A stretch of DNA of 64,000 nt from JAWKWA01 sp041397765 (GTDB lineage Bacteria; Pseudomonadota; Alphaproteobacteria; Rhizobiales; Hyphomicrobiaceae): positions 124,001 to 188,000 of the forward strand of contig JAWKWA010000005.1 of the NCBI GenBank assembly GCA_041397765.1, given 5' to 3'. Under the pieces are notes generated by a model, which was given only the letters and a program-made list of their open reading frames with translations, was not told the origin of the DNA and searched no databases. How positions within the stretch are numbered: position 1 is the stretch's first letter; the number at the start of each line of letters is the position of its first letter. This document shows, piece after piece, positions 44,773-53,744 of this stretch. The position numbers and the translations under genes were made by a program.

Positions 44773-45981
44773 ATGGCGCAGGACACCACCGCGACGGGAG
44801 CGAAGGCCGCATTCCAGTGGGAGGATCCCTTCCTTCTCGAGGCTGAGCTCACCGAGGACGAGCGCATGATCCGCGACACCGCGCGCGGCTATGCCGAGGA
44901 GAGTCTCGCGCCGCGCATCAAGGAGGCGTTCCGCACCGAGAGCTTCGATCCGGCGGTGATGCGCGAGATGGGATCGCTCGGCCTGCTCGGCTCGACCCTG
45001 CCCGAGGAATATGGCGGCGCCGGCGTCGGCTATACCTCCTATGGCCTCATCGCCCGCGAGATCGAGCGTGTCGATTCCGGCTACCGCTCGATGATGAGCG
45101 TGCAGTCCTCGCTCGTCATGTATCCGATCCACGCCTATGGCTCGGAGGAGCAGCGCCGCAAATATCTGCCCGGCCTCGCCGCCGGCGAGCTGATCGGCTG
45201 CTTCGGTCTCACCGAGCCCGATGCCGGCTCCGATCCGGGCGGCATGAAGACCCGCGCGGTGAAGACCGCCGGCGGCTATCGCCTCACCGGCTCGAAGATG
45301 TGGATCTCGAATGCGCCCGTCGCCGACGTTTTCGTCGTCTGGGCCAAGAGCGAGGCCCATGGCGGCGAGATCCGCGGCTTCGTGCTCGAGAAGGGCGTGA
45401 AGGGGCTCTCTGCCCCCAAGATCGAGGGCAAGATCAGCCTCAGGGCCTCGATCACCGGCGAGATCGTCATGGACGGTGTCGAGGTCGCCGAGGATTGCCT
45501 GCTGCCGAACGTCTCGGGGCTGAAGGGACCGTTCGGCTGCCTCAACCGGGCCCGCTACGGCATCGCCTGGGGCGTCATGGGCGCGGCCGAGGCCTGCTGG
45601 CACCAGGCCCGCCAGTACACGCTCGACCGCAAGCAGTTCGGCCGCCCGCTCGCCGCCACCCAGCTCGTCCAGAAGAAGCTCGCCGACATGCAGACCGAGA
45701 TCGCCCTCGGCCTCCAGGCGGCGCTGCGTGTCGGCCGGCTGTTCGACGAGGGCCGCGCCGCGCCCGAGATGATCTCGCTCATCAAGCGCAACAATTGCGG
45801 CAAGGCGCTCGACATCGCCCGTGTCGCCCGCGACATGCACGGCGGCAACGGCATCTCCGAGGATTTCCACGTCATCCGCCACATGGTGAACCTCGAGACG
45901 GTCAACACCTATGAGGGCACCCACGACATTCACGCCCTGATCCTCGGCCGCGCCCAGACCGGCATCCAGGCCTTCTTCTGA
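44773..45981 (+). CDS. gcdH: Glutaryl-CoA dehydrogenase
   Basis: A 402-residue acyl-CoA dehydrogenase that oxidises and decarboxylates glutaryl-CoA to crotonyl-CoA. The catalytic base is E381 in NTYEGTHDIHALILG, the sequence found in GCDH rather than in fatty-acid dehydrogenases. Other GCDH features are SGYRSMMSVQSSLVM, CFGLTEPDAGSDPGGM (FAD) and GGNGISEDFHVIRHMVNLE. It is cytoplasmic and would feed electrons to ETF. The CaiB-type gene at 47286 could provide its substrate. Confidence 0.95.
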   Translation: MAQDTTATGAKAAFQWEDPFLLEAELTEDERMIRDTARGYAEESLAPRIKEAFRTESFDPAVMREMGSLGLLGSTLPEEYGGAGVGYTSYGLIAREIERVDSGYRSMMSVQSSLVMYPIHAYGSEEQRRKYLPGLAAGELIGCFGLTEPDAGSDPGGMKTRAVKTAGGYRLTGSKMWISNAPVADVFVVWAKSEAHGGEIRGFVLEKGVKGLSAPKIEGKISLRASITGEIVMDGVEVAEDCLLPNVSGLKGPFGCLNRARYGIAWGVMGAAEACWHQARQYTLDRKQFGRPLAATQLVQKKLADMQTEIALGLQAALRVGRLFDEGRAAPEMISLIKRNNCGKALDIARVARDMHGGNGISEDFHVIRHMVNLETVNTYEGTHDIHALILGRAQTGIQAFF

Positions 45982-46101
45982 GGGCTGCTGCCGGCCCTTG
46001 AGCCGATGTGCCGAATTGCCGCCGCGATTGCCCGCTCTTTGCGCGGAAGTGCGGATGGGGGCAGATCGTTCTTCGTCCATCGGGCAATCGGGGGAACGGC
46101 C

Positions 46102-46830
46102 ATGGCGCAGAAGGGCAGGGGTCTGAACGAGGGCTTCGAGGCGCTCATGGGCGACGTTGCGGGCCAGGGCACGGCGAGCGCGGAAGCGGTTGGCAGCGAC
46201 GCCGAGCTGAGACAGGGCCGCGGTTCGCGGCTCGGCGGCATCGGTGCGGCACTCGCCGCCATGACCTCGCTCGTCGCCCTCGCCTTCTCCGGCTACAGCT
46301 TCTACGAGACGGTGCTGAAGCGCGCCGAGCTGCGCGTCTATTCCCCGCCGCTCGTCTACATGTACCGCAAGGATTTTCGCGACGTTCTCGCCATCCCCGT
46401 CACCATCTCCAACGACGGCGCGGCGCGCGGCACCGTGCTCTCCTTCGACCTCGAGGTCACCGATCTCGACACCGGCGAGACCAAGGCCTTCCAGAACCTT
46501 CATTTCGGCACCTCGCCGGTCGGCGATGTCCGCATGTTCACGCCGATCACCGTCGCCGGCCGCAGCTCTTTCAGCGACGTCGTGCTGTTCCATGCCATGA
46601 AGACCGGCGCCTTCGTCGAGACGACCGGTGGGGTCAGGCTGCCGCTTCGCCTGAAGCTCACCTTGAATGTCGATGCGACCGGCGACTGGCTGCGACCGGC
46701 CGAGCCCGCGCCCCTCGTCTTCGACATGACGGCGAGCTACATCGCGGGCTTCAACGACATGGAGGCCGGCCGGCCGACCGAGCTCCACGACGCCCGCTGG
46801 ACCGGTGTCGAGGGGGCCGGTGCCAACTGA
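46102..46830 (+). CDS. Conserved-looking single-helix membrane protein of unknown function
   Basis: A 242-residue protein I do not recognise. A hydrophilic N-terminal region of about 75 residues is followed by one membrane helix (GIGAALAAMTSLVALAFSGY, about 77-96) and a C-terminal beta-rich domain with alternating hydrophobics (LAIPVTISNDGAARGTVLSFDLEVTDL) that looks like an immunoglobulin-like fold, probably outside the membrane. ATG 46102 follows GGGGGAA. The codon usage is like its neighbours. It separates gcdH from the putative glutarate CoA-transferase together with another small membrane protein. Confidence 0.65.
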   Translation: MAQKGRGLNEGFEALMGDVAGQGTASAEAVGSDAELRQGRGSRLGGIGAALAAMTSLVALAFSGYSFYETVLKRAELRVYSPPLVYMYRKDFRDVLAIPVTISNDGAARGTVLSFDLEVTDLDTGETKAFQNLHFGTSPVGDVRMFTPITVAGRSSFSDVVLFHAMKTGAFVETTGGVRLPLRLKLTLNVDATGDWLRPAEPAPLVFDMTASYIAGFNDMEAGRPTELHDARWTGVEGAGAN

Positions 46831-46894
46831 GCGCCCGGATGGCGAGAGCCGGCGTCGGTCTCGGTCGGCCGGCAACCCGACGGGAAAGCCGCAG

Positions 46895-47281
46895 ATGATC
46901 GGCCGGGGCATCGCCTACGGGCTGACGATGTTCGGGCTTGGCGCACTCTGCGGGACGGCACGCGAGCTGGCGCTGGCGCCCCTTCTCGGCCGCGGCCCGG
47001 CCACCTGGCTCGAATTCGTGATCATGCTGGCGCTCACCATCGTCGTCGGCCAGCGGTTTTCGCGGCGCGCCTCCGCCCGGTGGCTTGCCCGGCTCGGCAT
47101 GGGCCTGTCGGGCGTTCTCGTTCTCGTCGCCCTTGAGAGCAGCCTTGCCCTGCTCGTACTCGAAACTCCGCTCCATGCCTATCTCGCCACCTATGATCTG
47201 GCGGCAGGCGCCCTCTTTCCCTGGGGCCTCCTCGTCATGCTATTGACGCCGGTGATCCTCCGCCCTCCCGCGAAAGCCTGA
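46895..47281 (+). CDS. Small membrane protein with four predicted helices
   Basis: A 128-residue hydrophobic protein, not recognised. Helices are near 5-22 (YGLTMFGLGALCG), 35-52 (LEFVIMLALTIVVG), 66-88 (LGMGLSGVLVLVALESSLAL) and 100-122 (LAAGALFPWGLLVMLLTPVIL). A GTG further upstream (46805) would overlap the preceding gene; ATG 46895 removes an unlikely Arg/Pro-rich head. It ends four bases before the next ATG, so it is probably transcribed with the CoA-transferase gene. Confidence 0.6.
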   Translation: MIGRGIAYGLTMFGLGALCGTARELALAPLLGRGPATWLEFVIMLALTIVVGQRFSRRASARWLARLGMGLSGVLVLVALESSLALLVLETPLHAYLATYDLAAGALFPWGLLVMLLTPVILRPPAKA

Positions 47282-47285
47282 CACC

Positions 47286-48509
47286 ATGAGCGCTCCCCCA
47301 CATGCCGGTCTGAAGGTCGTCGAGCTCGCCCGCATTCTCGCCGGCCCCTGGGCAGGCCAGGTGCTCGCCGATCTCGGCGCCGACGTCATCAAGGTCGAGC
47401 GGCCAGGCACGGGCGACGACACCCGCCAATGGGGGCCGCCCTTCGTCGCCGACGAGGACGGCGGCCGGGGCGACGCCGCCTATTTCCACGCCTGCAACCG
47501 CAACAAGCGCATCGTCGCCGTCGACTTCGAGAAGGAGGAGGGCCGCCAGATCGTGCGCCGGCTCGCCCGCGACGCCGACGTGCTGATCGAGAACTTCAAG
47601 GTCGGCGGCCTCGCCAAATACGGGCTCGACTACGAGAGCCTTTCGGCCGAGAACCCGCGCCTCGTCTATTGCTCGATCACCGGCTTTGGCCAGGACGGCC
47701 CCTATGCCCACCGCCCGGGCTACGACTTCATGATCCAGGGCATGGGCGGCATCATGGACCTGACCGGCCAGCCCGGTGGCGAGCCGACCAAGATCGGCGT
47801 CGCCTTCGCCGACATCTTCACCGGCGTCTATGCCGTGATCGGCATCCAGGCGGCCCTTGCCGCCCGCGCGCGCACCGGCCGCGGCCAGCATGTCGACATG
47901 GCGCTGCTCGACGGCCTCGTCGGCGTGCTTGCCAACCAGGCCTCGAACTTCCTCGTCTCCGGCAAGGCGCCGACGCGCATGGGCAACGCCCACCCCAACA
48001 TCGTGCCCTATCAGGTGTTCCCGACCGCCGACAGCCACATCATCATCGCCACCGGCAATGACCGCCAATTCGCCGACACCTGCCGCATTCTCGGCGCCCC
48101 CGAGCTCGCCACCGATCCCCGCTTCCTGACCAATGCCGACCGCATCCGCAATCGCGAGGCGCTGGTGCCGGTGATCGCCGCGCTGACCGGCCGGCGCAGC
48201 AAGGCCGATCTGCTCGCCGCGCTCGAGAAGTCGAACGTGCCGGCGGGCCCGATCAACTCGGTCGCGGAGGTCTTCGCCGACCCGCAGGTCATCCATCGTG
48301 GGTTGAGGCTCGACCTGCCCGCGCCCGGGACCGCGGCCGGCCATGTGCCAGGCGTTCGCAGCCCCGTCGTCCTCTCCGACACGCCGCCCGTCTACCACCA
48401 TGCGAGCCCGCGCCTCGGCGCTCATACCGCAGAGATCCTGGCGGCCCTCGGCTATTCGCCGGAGGCGATCGGCGACCTCGCCGAGCGCGGCGTCGTCGGT
48501 CTCGCCTGA
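47286..48509 (+). CDS. Class III CoA-transferase, probable succinyl-CoA:glutarate CoA-transferase
   Basis: A 407-residue CaiB/BaiF enzyme. LARILAGPWAGQVLADLGADVIKVE (start), NRNKRIVAVDF, and the catalytic aspartate in VAFADIFTGVYAVIG are present; the C-terminal domain has SNVPAGPINSVAEVFADPQV. Proximity to gcdH suggests it makes glutaryl-CoA, as GcdG does in other bacteria, but 1.3 kb with two unknown membrane genes lies between, so this is an inference. It is a paralog of the gene at 33180. Confidence 0.85.
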   Translation: MSAPPHAGLKVVELARILAGPWAGQVLADLGADVIKVERPGTGDDTRQWGPPFVADEDGGRGDAAYFHACNRNKRIVAVDFEKEEGRQIVRRLARDADVLIENFKVGGLAKYGLDYESLSAENPRLVYCSITGFGQDGPYAHRPGYDFMIQGMGGIMDLTGQPGGEPTKIGVAFADIFTGVYAVIGIQAALAARARTGRGQHVDMALLDGLVGVLANQASNFLVSGKAPTRMGNAHPNIVPYQVFPTADSHIIIATGNDRQFADTCRILGAPELATDPRFLTNADRIRNREALVPVIAALTGRRSKADLLAALEKSNVPAGPINSVAEVFADPQVIHRGLRLDLPAPGTAAGHVPGVRSPVVLSDTPPVYHHASPRLGAHTAEILAALGYSPEAIGDLAERGVVGLA

Positions 48510-48569
48510 GAGGGGGCGCACGACCGGTCGTCTCTCGCGGCCCGGCGCCCTCACGCCCAAGTGATTGAG

Positions 48570-48585
48570 CTTACGACGCCGTAAG
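48570..48585. promoter_or_regulatory. Inverted repeat CTTACG-ACGC-CGTAAG
   Basis: A perfect 6-bp dyad lies 61 bases after the CoA-transferase stop and 95 bases before the DUF1344 gene. It could be an operator for the latter or a weak terminator; no T-run follows. Confidence 0.35.
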
Positions 48586-48679
48586 GTTTCGGCAATGTGG
48601 CCGACAGGGCCGGGGCGCATCTTCCTGTCATCGCGGGCCCGACAGGGCTCGCCCAAACGACAGATGGAGCACCCCCCCA

Positions 48680-48943
48680 ATGTTCCGGAAATCGATCGCC
48701 CCTCTTGCGGGCGCCCTCGCGCTTGTCGGCGCGACGGCGGCTTTCGCCGCCAGCCAGACGATGACCGACACCATCAAGTCGGTCGATGCGACGAGGCATG
48801 AGCTGGCGATGAAGGACGGCAAGACCTTCGAGCTGCCGGCGAATTTCGATCTCGCGACCGTCAAGGCCGGCGAGAAGGTCAAGATCACCTACGACACCGA
48901 AGCTGGAAAGATGGTCGCCTCGAAGGTCGAGAAGGTCAACTGA
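48680..48943 (+). CDS. DUF1344 small secreted protein
   Basis: An 87-residue periplasmic protein. A signal peptide (MFRKSIAPLAGALALVGATAAFA, cleavage after AFA) is followed by a small beta-rich DUF1344 domain: MTDTIKSVDATRHELAMKDGKTFELP and GEKVKITYDTEAGKMVASKV. The family is common in Rhizobiales, often in several copies, and its function is unknown. The ATG lies 11 bases after a GGAG sequence. It appears monocistronic. Confidence 0.8.
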   Translation: MFRKSIAPLAGALALVGATAAFAASQTMTDTIKSVDATRHELAMKDGKTFELPANFDLATVKAGEKVKITYDTEAGKMVASKVEKVN

Positions 48944-49242
48944 CCCCGAGGACCCCGATACCCGCATCTCCGGTCAGAACGGAGACTGCGGTGAGAACTG
49001 GAGCCTGGGGCGCCGGTCCGACGTCGTCGGAGCGGTGATCCCCGGGAGCCGTGGGTGCGGCCGGGGGCGACGACCCCTCGATTCCCCGGCCGTTTCTCCC
49101 CCCAATCGCCCCGGACCTCCGGTCATCGGACCGTCCTCCGGGCAATCGGCCATCCTGCCGGCCGCTCGATCGGACCCATGCCCAGAGGGCGCCGGCGATC
49201 GATCGGCGCGACAGGCCGCCGGAACCGCAATGGAGTTGATCC

Positions 49243-49590
49243 ATGAGTGTGATCATCCAGTCGGCCGCATTCGCCGGCCTCGTCCTCGCCGCGAGCCTTG
49301 CTGCGACCCTCGGCGCCGATGCCGCGACGATGACGCCCGCGACCCTCGCCAAGTCCATGAAGCCGGTCGGGCACGTCGCCCTCGCCGCCGAGCATCGCCA
49401 TTGGCGGACGAGCGGCGTCGCCCATGACATCAGCATGCGCCACGGCACCTTCATGCTGAAGGGCCATCGCTACACCGCAGCCGACCGCCACATGCTGCGC
49501 GGTCTGCGGCAAGACCATGCCGTGACGGTGACCTATCACTGGAGCCACGGCCATCGCATCGCCGATCACGTCGAGCCGGCGCGCGCCTGA
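49243..49590 (+). CDS. His-rich small secreted protein, unknown
   Basis: A 115-residue protein with a signal peptide (VIIQSAAFAGLVLAASLAATLGADA) and a mature part of about 88 residues rich in His (around 14, for example HRHWRT, MRHGTF, YHWSHGHR), which suggests metal or acid binding. It resembles in layout, though not clearly in sequence, the DUF1344-type proteins: a small secreted barrel-like domain (ALAAEHRHW...YTAADRHMLRGL...VTVTYHW). ATG 49243 has GGAG seven bases upstream. No recognised family. Confidence 0.6.
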   Translation: MSVIIQSAAFAGLVLAASLAATLGADAATMTPATLAKSMKPVGHVALAAEHRHWRTSGVAHDISMRHGTFMLKGHRYTAADRHMLRGLRQDHAVTVTYHWSHGHRIADHVEPARA

Positions 49591-49682
49591 CGCCGCCCGA
49601 CGCGGAGCCGGTCGGGATCGCTTCTCCGCCCCCGCACCCCGCCGATCCCGGCCGGCCACTTCTGCAGAACTTCCTCTGTTGC

Positions 49683-49752
49683 GTTCCTTCAGTGGTGTTC
49701 CTTCGATGACGTTCCTTCAGTGACGTTTCCCCTTTGACGTTCCTTCTTTGAC
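49683..49752. repeat. Five tandem 14-bp repeats
   Basis: Five consecutive units of exactly 14 bases (consensus GTTCCTTCNNTGAC; the fourth unit is GTTTCCCCTTTGAC) occupy the gap between two convergent genes. The block is AT-rich relative to the genome and non-coding. Confidence 0.8.
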
Positions 49753-49802
49753 CTGGAACTTCGGCCGTTCCCCGTCGGCAGCGCGGGGAGCGGCCTCTCT
49801 TG

Positions 49803-50792
49803 CTACTGTCCGAGGCTGTGGATATAGGCGGCGATGCGGTCGACATCGGCGTCGGTGGCGGCAAAGCGCGGCATCACGTCGTGTGGCGCGGCGATCCCGC
49901 GCGAGATCGGCTCGCGCAGGTCGAGCATCGGATAGCGCGAGGTGAGGCGGCGGAACGGCGGCGCCTTCGGATTGGGGCTCTGGCCGGTCCGACCGGTCGC
50001 ATGGCACGGGCTGCAATTGGCCTCGACGATCCGTCGGCCCTCGTCGATGAAGGCGAGCGCTGCGTCCTTGGCATTCTCGATGCCGAGCCGGCCGAGCGCG
50101 CGGATCGCCCCTTCGAGCGTCGGATCGATGCGCAGAGCGAGCTTGAGATCCTCGATCGCCTTCGCCTTCTCGCCCGTTGCCTCGCGCGCATAGCCGCGAT
50201 TGGCATAGGCGAGCGCATAGATCGGATTGAGGGCGATGGCCTCGGTGAAATCGGCGATCGCCTGCTTCATGTCGCCGGCGGCCTTCCAGGCGAGACCGCG
50301 ATTGTTGAAGGCGACGGCGCTTTCCGGCTTCAGCGCGATGGCGGCGTCGAAATCCGTGATCGCCTCCTTCGCCCGGCCGGCGGCGAGAAAGGCATAGCCG
50401 CGCTCGATATGATGCTGGCTGGAGCCCGGCTCCAGGCGGATCGCTTCGGCGAGATCGAGGACCGCCTCGTCGTATCGTTTCAGCACCAGCCTTGCGAGGC
50501 CGCGCTGGGCATAGGCCTGCGCATCGCCACCCGACAGTTCGATGGCGAGCGAGAAATCCTCGAGCGCCGCCTCGTGCCGTCCGGAATCGGCCAGCAGGCT
50601 GCCGCGCTGCCGGTAGGCCCGCGCCCGGTCGGCGAGCGAGGAGCCGGGCGCCCCGATCACTCGGTCGCAGGCCGAGAGCTGAAGATCGGAATCGCGCCCG
50701 CGCGTGCACTCGGCAAGATCGTCGGCCCGGGCCGGCCCCGACGAACCGAAGAGCAGCAGGAGGAGGACGGCGAGACATGAGAGACGGATCAT
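49803..50792 (-). CDS. Periplasmic TPR protein fused to a cytochrome c domain
   Basis: A 329-residue protein with signal peptide (IRLSCLAVLLLLLFGSSGPARA) and about six TPR units (about 50-235, for example YDEAVLDLAEAIRLEPGSSQ and AKEAITDFDAAIALKPESAV), followed by a short class I cytochrome c domain (about 245-329) with CSPCH at 260-264 and a methionine in HDVMPRF. The TPR part would bind a partner, the haem part transfers electrons. ATG 50792 is the start; the upstream frame lacks a signal sequence. The combination is uncommon. Confidence 0.82.
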   Translation of the reverse strand: MIRLSCLAVLLLLLFGSSGPARADDLAECTRGRDSDLQLSACDRVIGAPGSSLADRARAYRQRGSLLADSGRHEAALEDFSLAIELSGGDAQAYAQRGLARLVLKRYDEAVLDLAEAIRLEPGSSQHHIERGYAFLAAGRAKEAITDFDAAIALKPESAVAFNNRGLAWKAAGDMKQAIADFTEAIALNPIYALAYANRGYAREATGEKAKAIEDLKLALRIDPTLEGAIRALGRLGIENAKDAALAFIDEGRRIVEANCSPCHATGRTGQSPNPKAPPFRRLTSRYPMLDLREPISRGIAAPHDVMPRFAATDADVDRIAAYIHSLGQ

Positions 50793-51090
50793 GGCATTGG
50801 CTCCAGAAGCGATCGCCCCGGCGGCCTTGATTGAGAGACGAGGGCGAATCGGCCGACCGATCACGAATCCTGCGGCCGTCCCGCCGTCGCGCGCCTTGAC
50901 CTCGCACAACTCGCGCGCGCCCCCTCACCGCCTCGTCCACTCCCCGTCCGGCGGCCCGTGCATGGCCGTTGCGGAGCCGAACGGCCTTCCCCGGTCGCGC
51001 CCGCACTGGCTACTCTCGGCACCATGGCAAGGCGTTGACGGCCCGTCTGGGCGCGCCATGCGCCTGTGGCGAGAGACGAGGGAACGGCGG

Positions 51091-52536
51091 ATGGCACAAG
51101 CGCTTGCGCGGCTCGCCCATGCTCCGGCAGACGAGGTGAGCTTCCGGCTCGACGGCCGCCGGATGACCGGCCGGCACGGCGACACGGTCGCCGCCGCGCT
51201 CTATGGCGCGGGTCGTCGCCGGCTCGGCCATTCCCTGAAGCACCACGCGCCGCGCGGCCTCTCTGGCAGCTTTCCCGCTGGCCATCTGGCGACCGTGGAG
51301 GGCATCCCGCATTGCCGCCTCGATCGCATGGCGCTGGTCGAAGGCCTCGATGTGCGCACCGAGGGCGCCTGGCCGACGCCCGGCCTCGATCTTCTGGCGC
51401 TCGCCCGGCTCGCTCCCCGGCGCTGGCTGTGGGCGGGCTTCGAGCATCCCCGCGCCATTCCCAATGGCGCACCACTCTGGCTTCTCTGGGAGCGCATGCT
51501 GGCGCGTCTCGCCGGCGGTGCCGATGCCGCGCCCCGGGCGCGGGCTGGCGGCGTCGTTGCCGGTCGACGCATCGCCGCCGATCTGGTGGTGATCGGTGGC
51601 GGTCCGGCCGGCTGCGCGGCCGCCGCGGCGGCGAGCGGCCGGGTCGTCCTCGTCACGCGCGGGGTGCCGGCGTCGCCGCCCGGCAGCCATGTCGAGGTCC
51701 TCGCCGGCCATGAGGCCTGTGCGCTCTATCGTGGCGGCCGTCTCGCCGCCGCCGCGCCGCACGATCCGCGCGCATCCGCCGTGCTGATCGATGCGGCCCG
51801 TGTCGTTCTCGCCACCGGCCGCATCTCGGTGCCGCCGCTGGTGCCAGGCGCGGCACTCCCCGGCGTGCTCGACGCTGCGACCGCCCTTGCCCTGGCCGGT
51901 CGTCATGGCGTGCCGCCCGGACGCAGCGTCGCCGTCATCGGAACGCGAGACCGCGACAAGGTGGCGGAACGGCTGGCCGGCCTCGGCGTGGCGGTCGTCG
52001 CGGTGTGCGACGCGCATGACGTGACGGCCGTTCTCGGCCGCCATGAGGTCGAGGGCCTGCTGGCAAATGGCCGACGCATCCTCTGCGACGCGGTGGTCCA
52101 TGCCGGGCCATGGCGTGTCGATCCCGCCCTTGCCTTCCAGGCAGCCGCCGGCGGTGAGCTGCGCCTCAGCCGCGGCGAATTGCCCGGCCACCTGACCGTC
52201 GTCGGCGACGCCGCGCTTCCTCCCGAGCCGATCGCGATGCCGGCACAACTCGACGGGGCCGCCTATGTCTGCCCCTGCATGGACGTGACCCTCGCCGAGA
52301 TCCGCCATCACCTGAAGCGCGGTGTCACCCATGTCGAGGAGCTGAAGCGGCTGACCGGCTGCGGCATGGGGGCCTGCCAGGGCGTGCCCTGCTGGGACCT
52401 GCTCGCCGCCGTCGTCGCCCGCGCCACCGGGGCGAGCCCTGAGGCTGTCGGTTCCCCGAGCTATCGGGCGCCGCGCGGTGCGCTGACCTTCGGCCAGGCC
52501 GCCGGTCTCGCCGCCAGCACGGAGAGCGAGCCATGA
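51091..52536 (+). CDS. Sarcosine/opine-oxidase alpha-like flavoprotein with BFD-type [2Fe-2S] site
   Basis: A 481-residue subunit. Residues about 12-90 are a ferredoxin-fold domain (VSFRLDGRRMTGRHGDTVAAALYGAG, SLKHHAPRGLSG) lacking the iron-sulfur cysteines, as in sarcosine oxidase alpha. Residues about 160-390 bind a dinucleotide (DLVVIGGGPAGCAAAAA). The C-terminal BFD-like domain has C394, C396, C424 and C429 (CPCMDV...GCGMGAC), ligands for a [2Fe-2S] cluster. ATG 51091 has GAGGGAA at seven bases; 51058 is an alternative. It is translationally coupled to the beta-like subunit at 52533. Family members oxidise sarcosine, opines, proline or glycine (cyanide synthase). Confidence 0.85.
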   Translation: MAQALARLAHAPADEVSFRLDGRRMTGRHGDTVAAALYGAGRRRLGHSLKHHAPRGLSGSFPAGHLATVEGIPHCRLDRMALVEGLDVRTEGAWPTPGLDLLALARLAPRRWLWAGFEHPRAIPNGAPLWLLWERMLARLAGGADAAPRARAGGVVAGRRIAADLVVIGGGPAGCAAAAAASGRVVLVTRGVPASPPGSHVEVLAGHEACALYRGGRLAAAAPHDPRASAVLIDAARVVLATGRISVPPLVPGAALPGVLDAATALALAGRHGVPPGRSVAVIGTRDRDKVAERLAGLGVAVVAVCDAHDVTAVLGRHEVEGLLANGRRILCDAVVHAGPWRVDPALAFQAAAGGELRLSRGELPGHLTVVGDAALPPEPIAMPAQLDGAAYVCPCMDVTLAEIRHHLKRGVTHVEELKRLTGCGMGACQGVPCWDLLAAVVARATGASPEAVGSPSYRAPRGALTFGQAAGLAASTESEP

Positions 52537-53720
52537 GCGCGCCGGAACGTTCCGAGGTCGTGATCGTCGGCGGCGGCATCCAGGGCCTCCTGCTCGCCTT
52601 CAATCTCGCCGATCGGGGCTGCCGGCACGTCACGGTGCTCGATGCCGGCTACTGGCAGGGCGGTGCCTCGGGGCGCAACGGCACGCTGGTGCGCGGCGGC
52701 TTCTCCTCGCCCGAATGGACCGCCTTCTTCGAGCACTCGGTCCAGCAATGGCTGGGGCTTTCGCGCCGCCTCGGCGAGAACGTCATGTACACGCCGCGCG
52801 GCTATCTGATCATCGCCGAGTCGGAGCGTACCGAGGCCGTCATCGAGACGGCCGCCGCCACCCATCGGACCTTCGGCGTCCGCTCGCGCCGCGTGCCGGC
52901 GGCCGAGCTCCCCGCCCTCCTCCCTGCCGCCGACCATGCCCGCATCCGGGCCGTCATCGATCTTGCCGACGGCGGCACCGCGCCTCACCACGCCGTCATG
53001 AAAGCGGCGCGCGCGGCCGCCGAGGCCAAGGGTGTGACGGTGCGCTATCAGACGCCGGTGACCGCGCTCGAGCGCCAGGGCCGCCGCATCGTCTCGGCCG
53101 AGGCGGGCGGCCGGCGCCACGACGCCGACCTCTTCGTCATCGCCTCCGGCGCCCATTCGAGCGATGTCGCCCGCCTCGCCGGTGTCGATCTCGACGCCGA
53201 GCCGTTCCGTATCGAGGCCATGGCGAGCGAGCCGGTCCGCCCGCTCATCACCCAGGCGATCGCCCTCATCGACCGGCTGACCTACCTGCACCAGACCGCG
53301 CGCGGCGAGATCGTCGGCGGCGCCGAGCTCCCCGGCGAGACCGCCAAGCGCAACATCGTCTCGACCGAGTACGTCATGCCGCGCTATGCGCGACATCTGG
53401 TCGAGATGTTCCCGCAGGTCGCAAGCCTGAGGATCCGCCGGCAATGGTCGGGCATGCTGCACCCCGCTCCCGATGGCGGACCGCTCGTCGGCCCCCATCC
53501 CGATCTCGACAATCTGTGGGTCACGGCCGGCTGGACCTATGGCATCGCCGGAGCGCCGGGCGCCGCCGATCTCCTGTCGCGGGCGATCGTGACCGGCACC
53601 ATCGATCCGCGCATGGCGGCCTTCGCGGTCGACCGCTTCCGGCGTGGCCGGCCGGTTCCCGAGGCCTCCGCCGTCATCGACAATGCGAGCGCGGTGACCC
53701 GGCCCGAAAAGCTCGGCTGA
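52533..53720 (+). CDS. Sarcosine/opine-oxidase beta-like FAD amine oxidase (DAO family)
   Basis: A 395-residue flavoprotein of the DAO superfamily (SoxB, OoxB, HcnC relatives). The FAD site VVIVGGGIQGLLLAFNLADRG is at the start, GRNGTLVRGGFSS follows, and the C-terminal flavin loop is TAGWTYGIAGAPGAADLLSRAI. It would oxidise the secondary amine while the alpha-like subunit takes the electrons. ATG overlaps the alpha stop (ATGA). No gamma or delta subunit gene follows, so this is a two-gene opine-oxidase-like unit rather than the four-gene heterotetrameric sarcosine oxidase. Confidence 0.87.
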   Translation: MSAPERSEVVIVGGGIQGLLLAFNLADRGCRHVTVLDAGYWQGGASGRNGTLVRGGFSSPEWTAFFEHSVQQWLGLSRRLGENVMYTPRGYLIIAESERTEAVIETAAATHRTFGVRSRRVPAAELPALLPAADHARIRAVIDLADGGTAPHHAVMKAARAAAEAKGVTVRYQTPVTALERQGRRIVSAEAGGRRHDADLFVIASGAHSSDVARLAGVDLDAEPFRIEAMASEPVRPLITQAIALIDRLTYLHQTARGEIVGGAELPGETAKRNIVSTEYVMPRYARHLVEMFPQVASLRIRRQWSGMLHPAPDGGPLVGPHPDLDNLWVTAGWTYGIAGAPGAADLLSRAIVTGTIDPRMAAFAVDRFRRGRPVPEASAVIDNASAVTRPEKLG

Positions 53721-53744
53721 GGAGAAGGCCGGGATCGAGCACGC

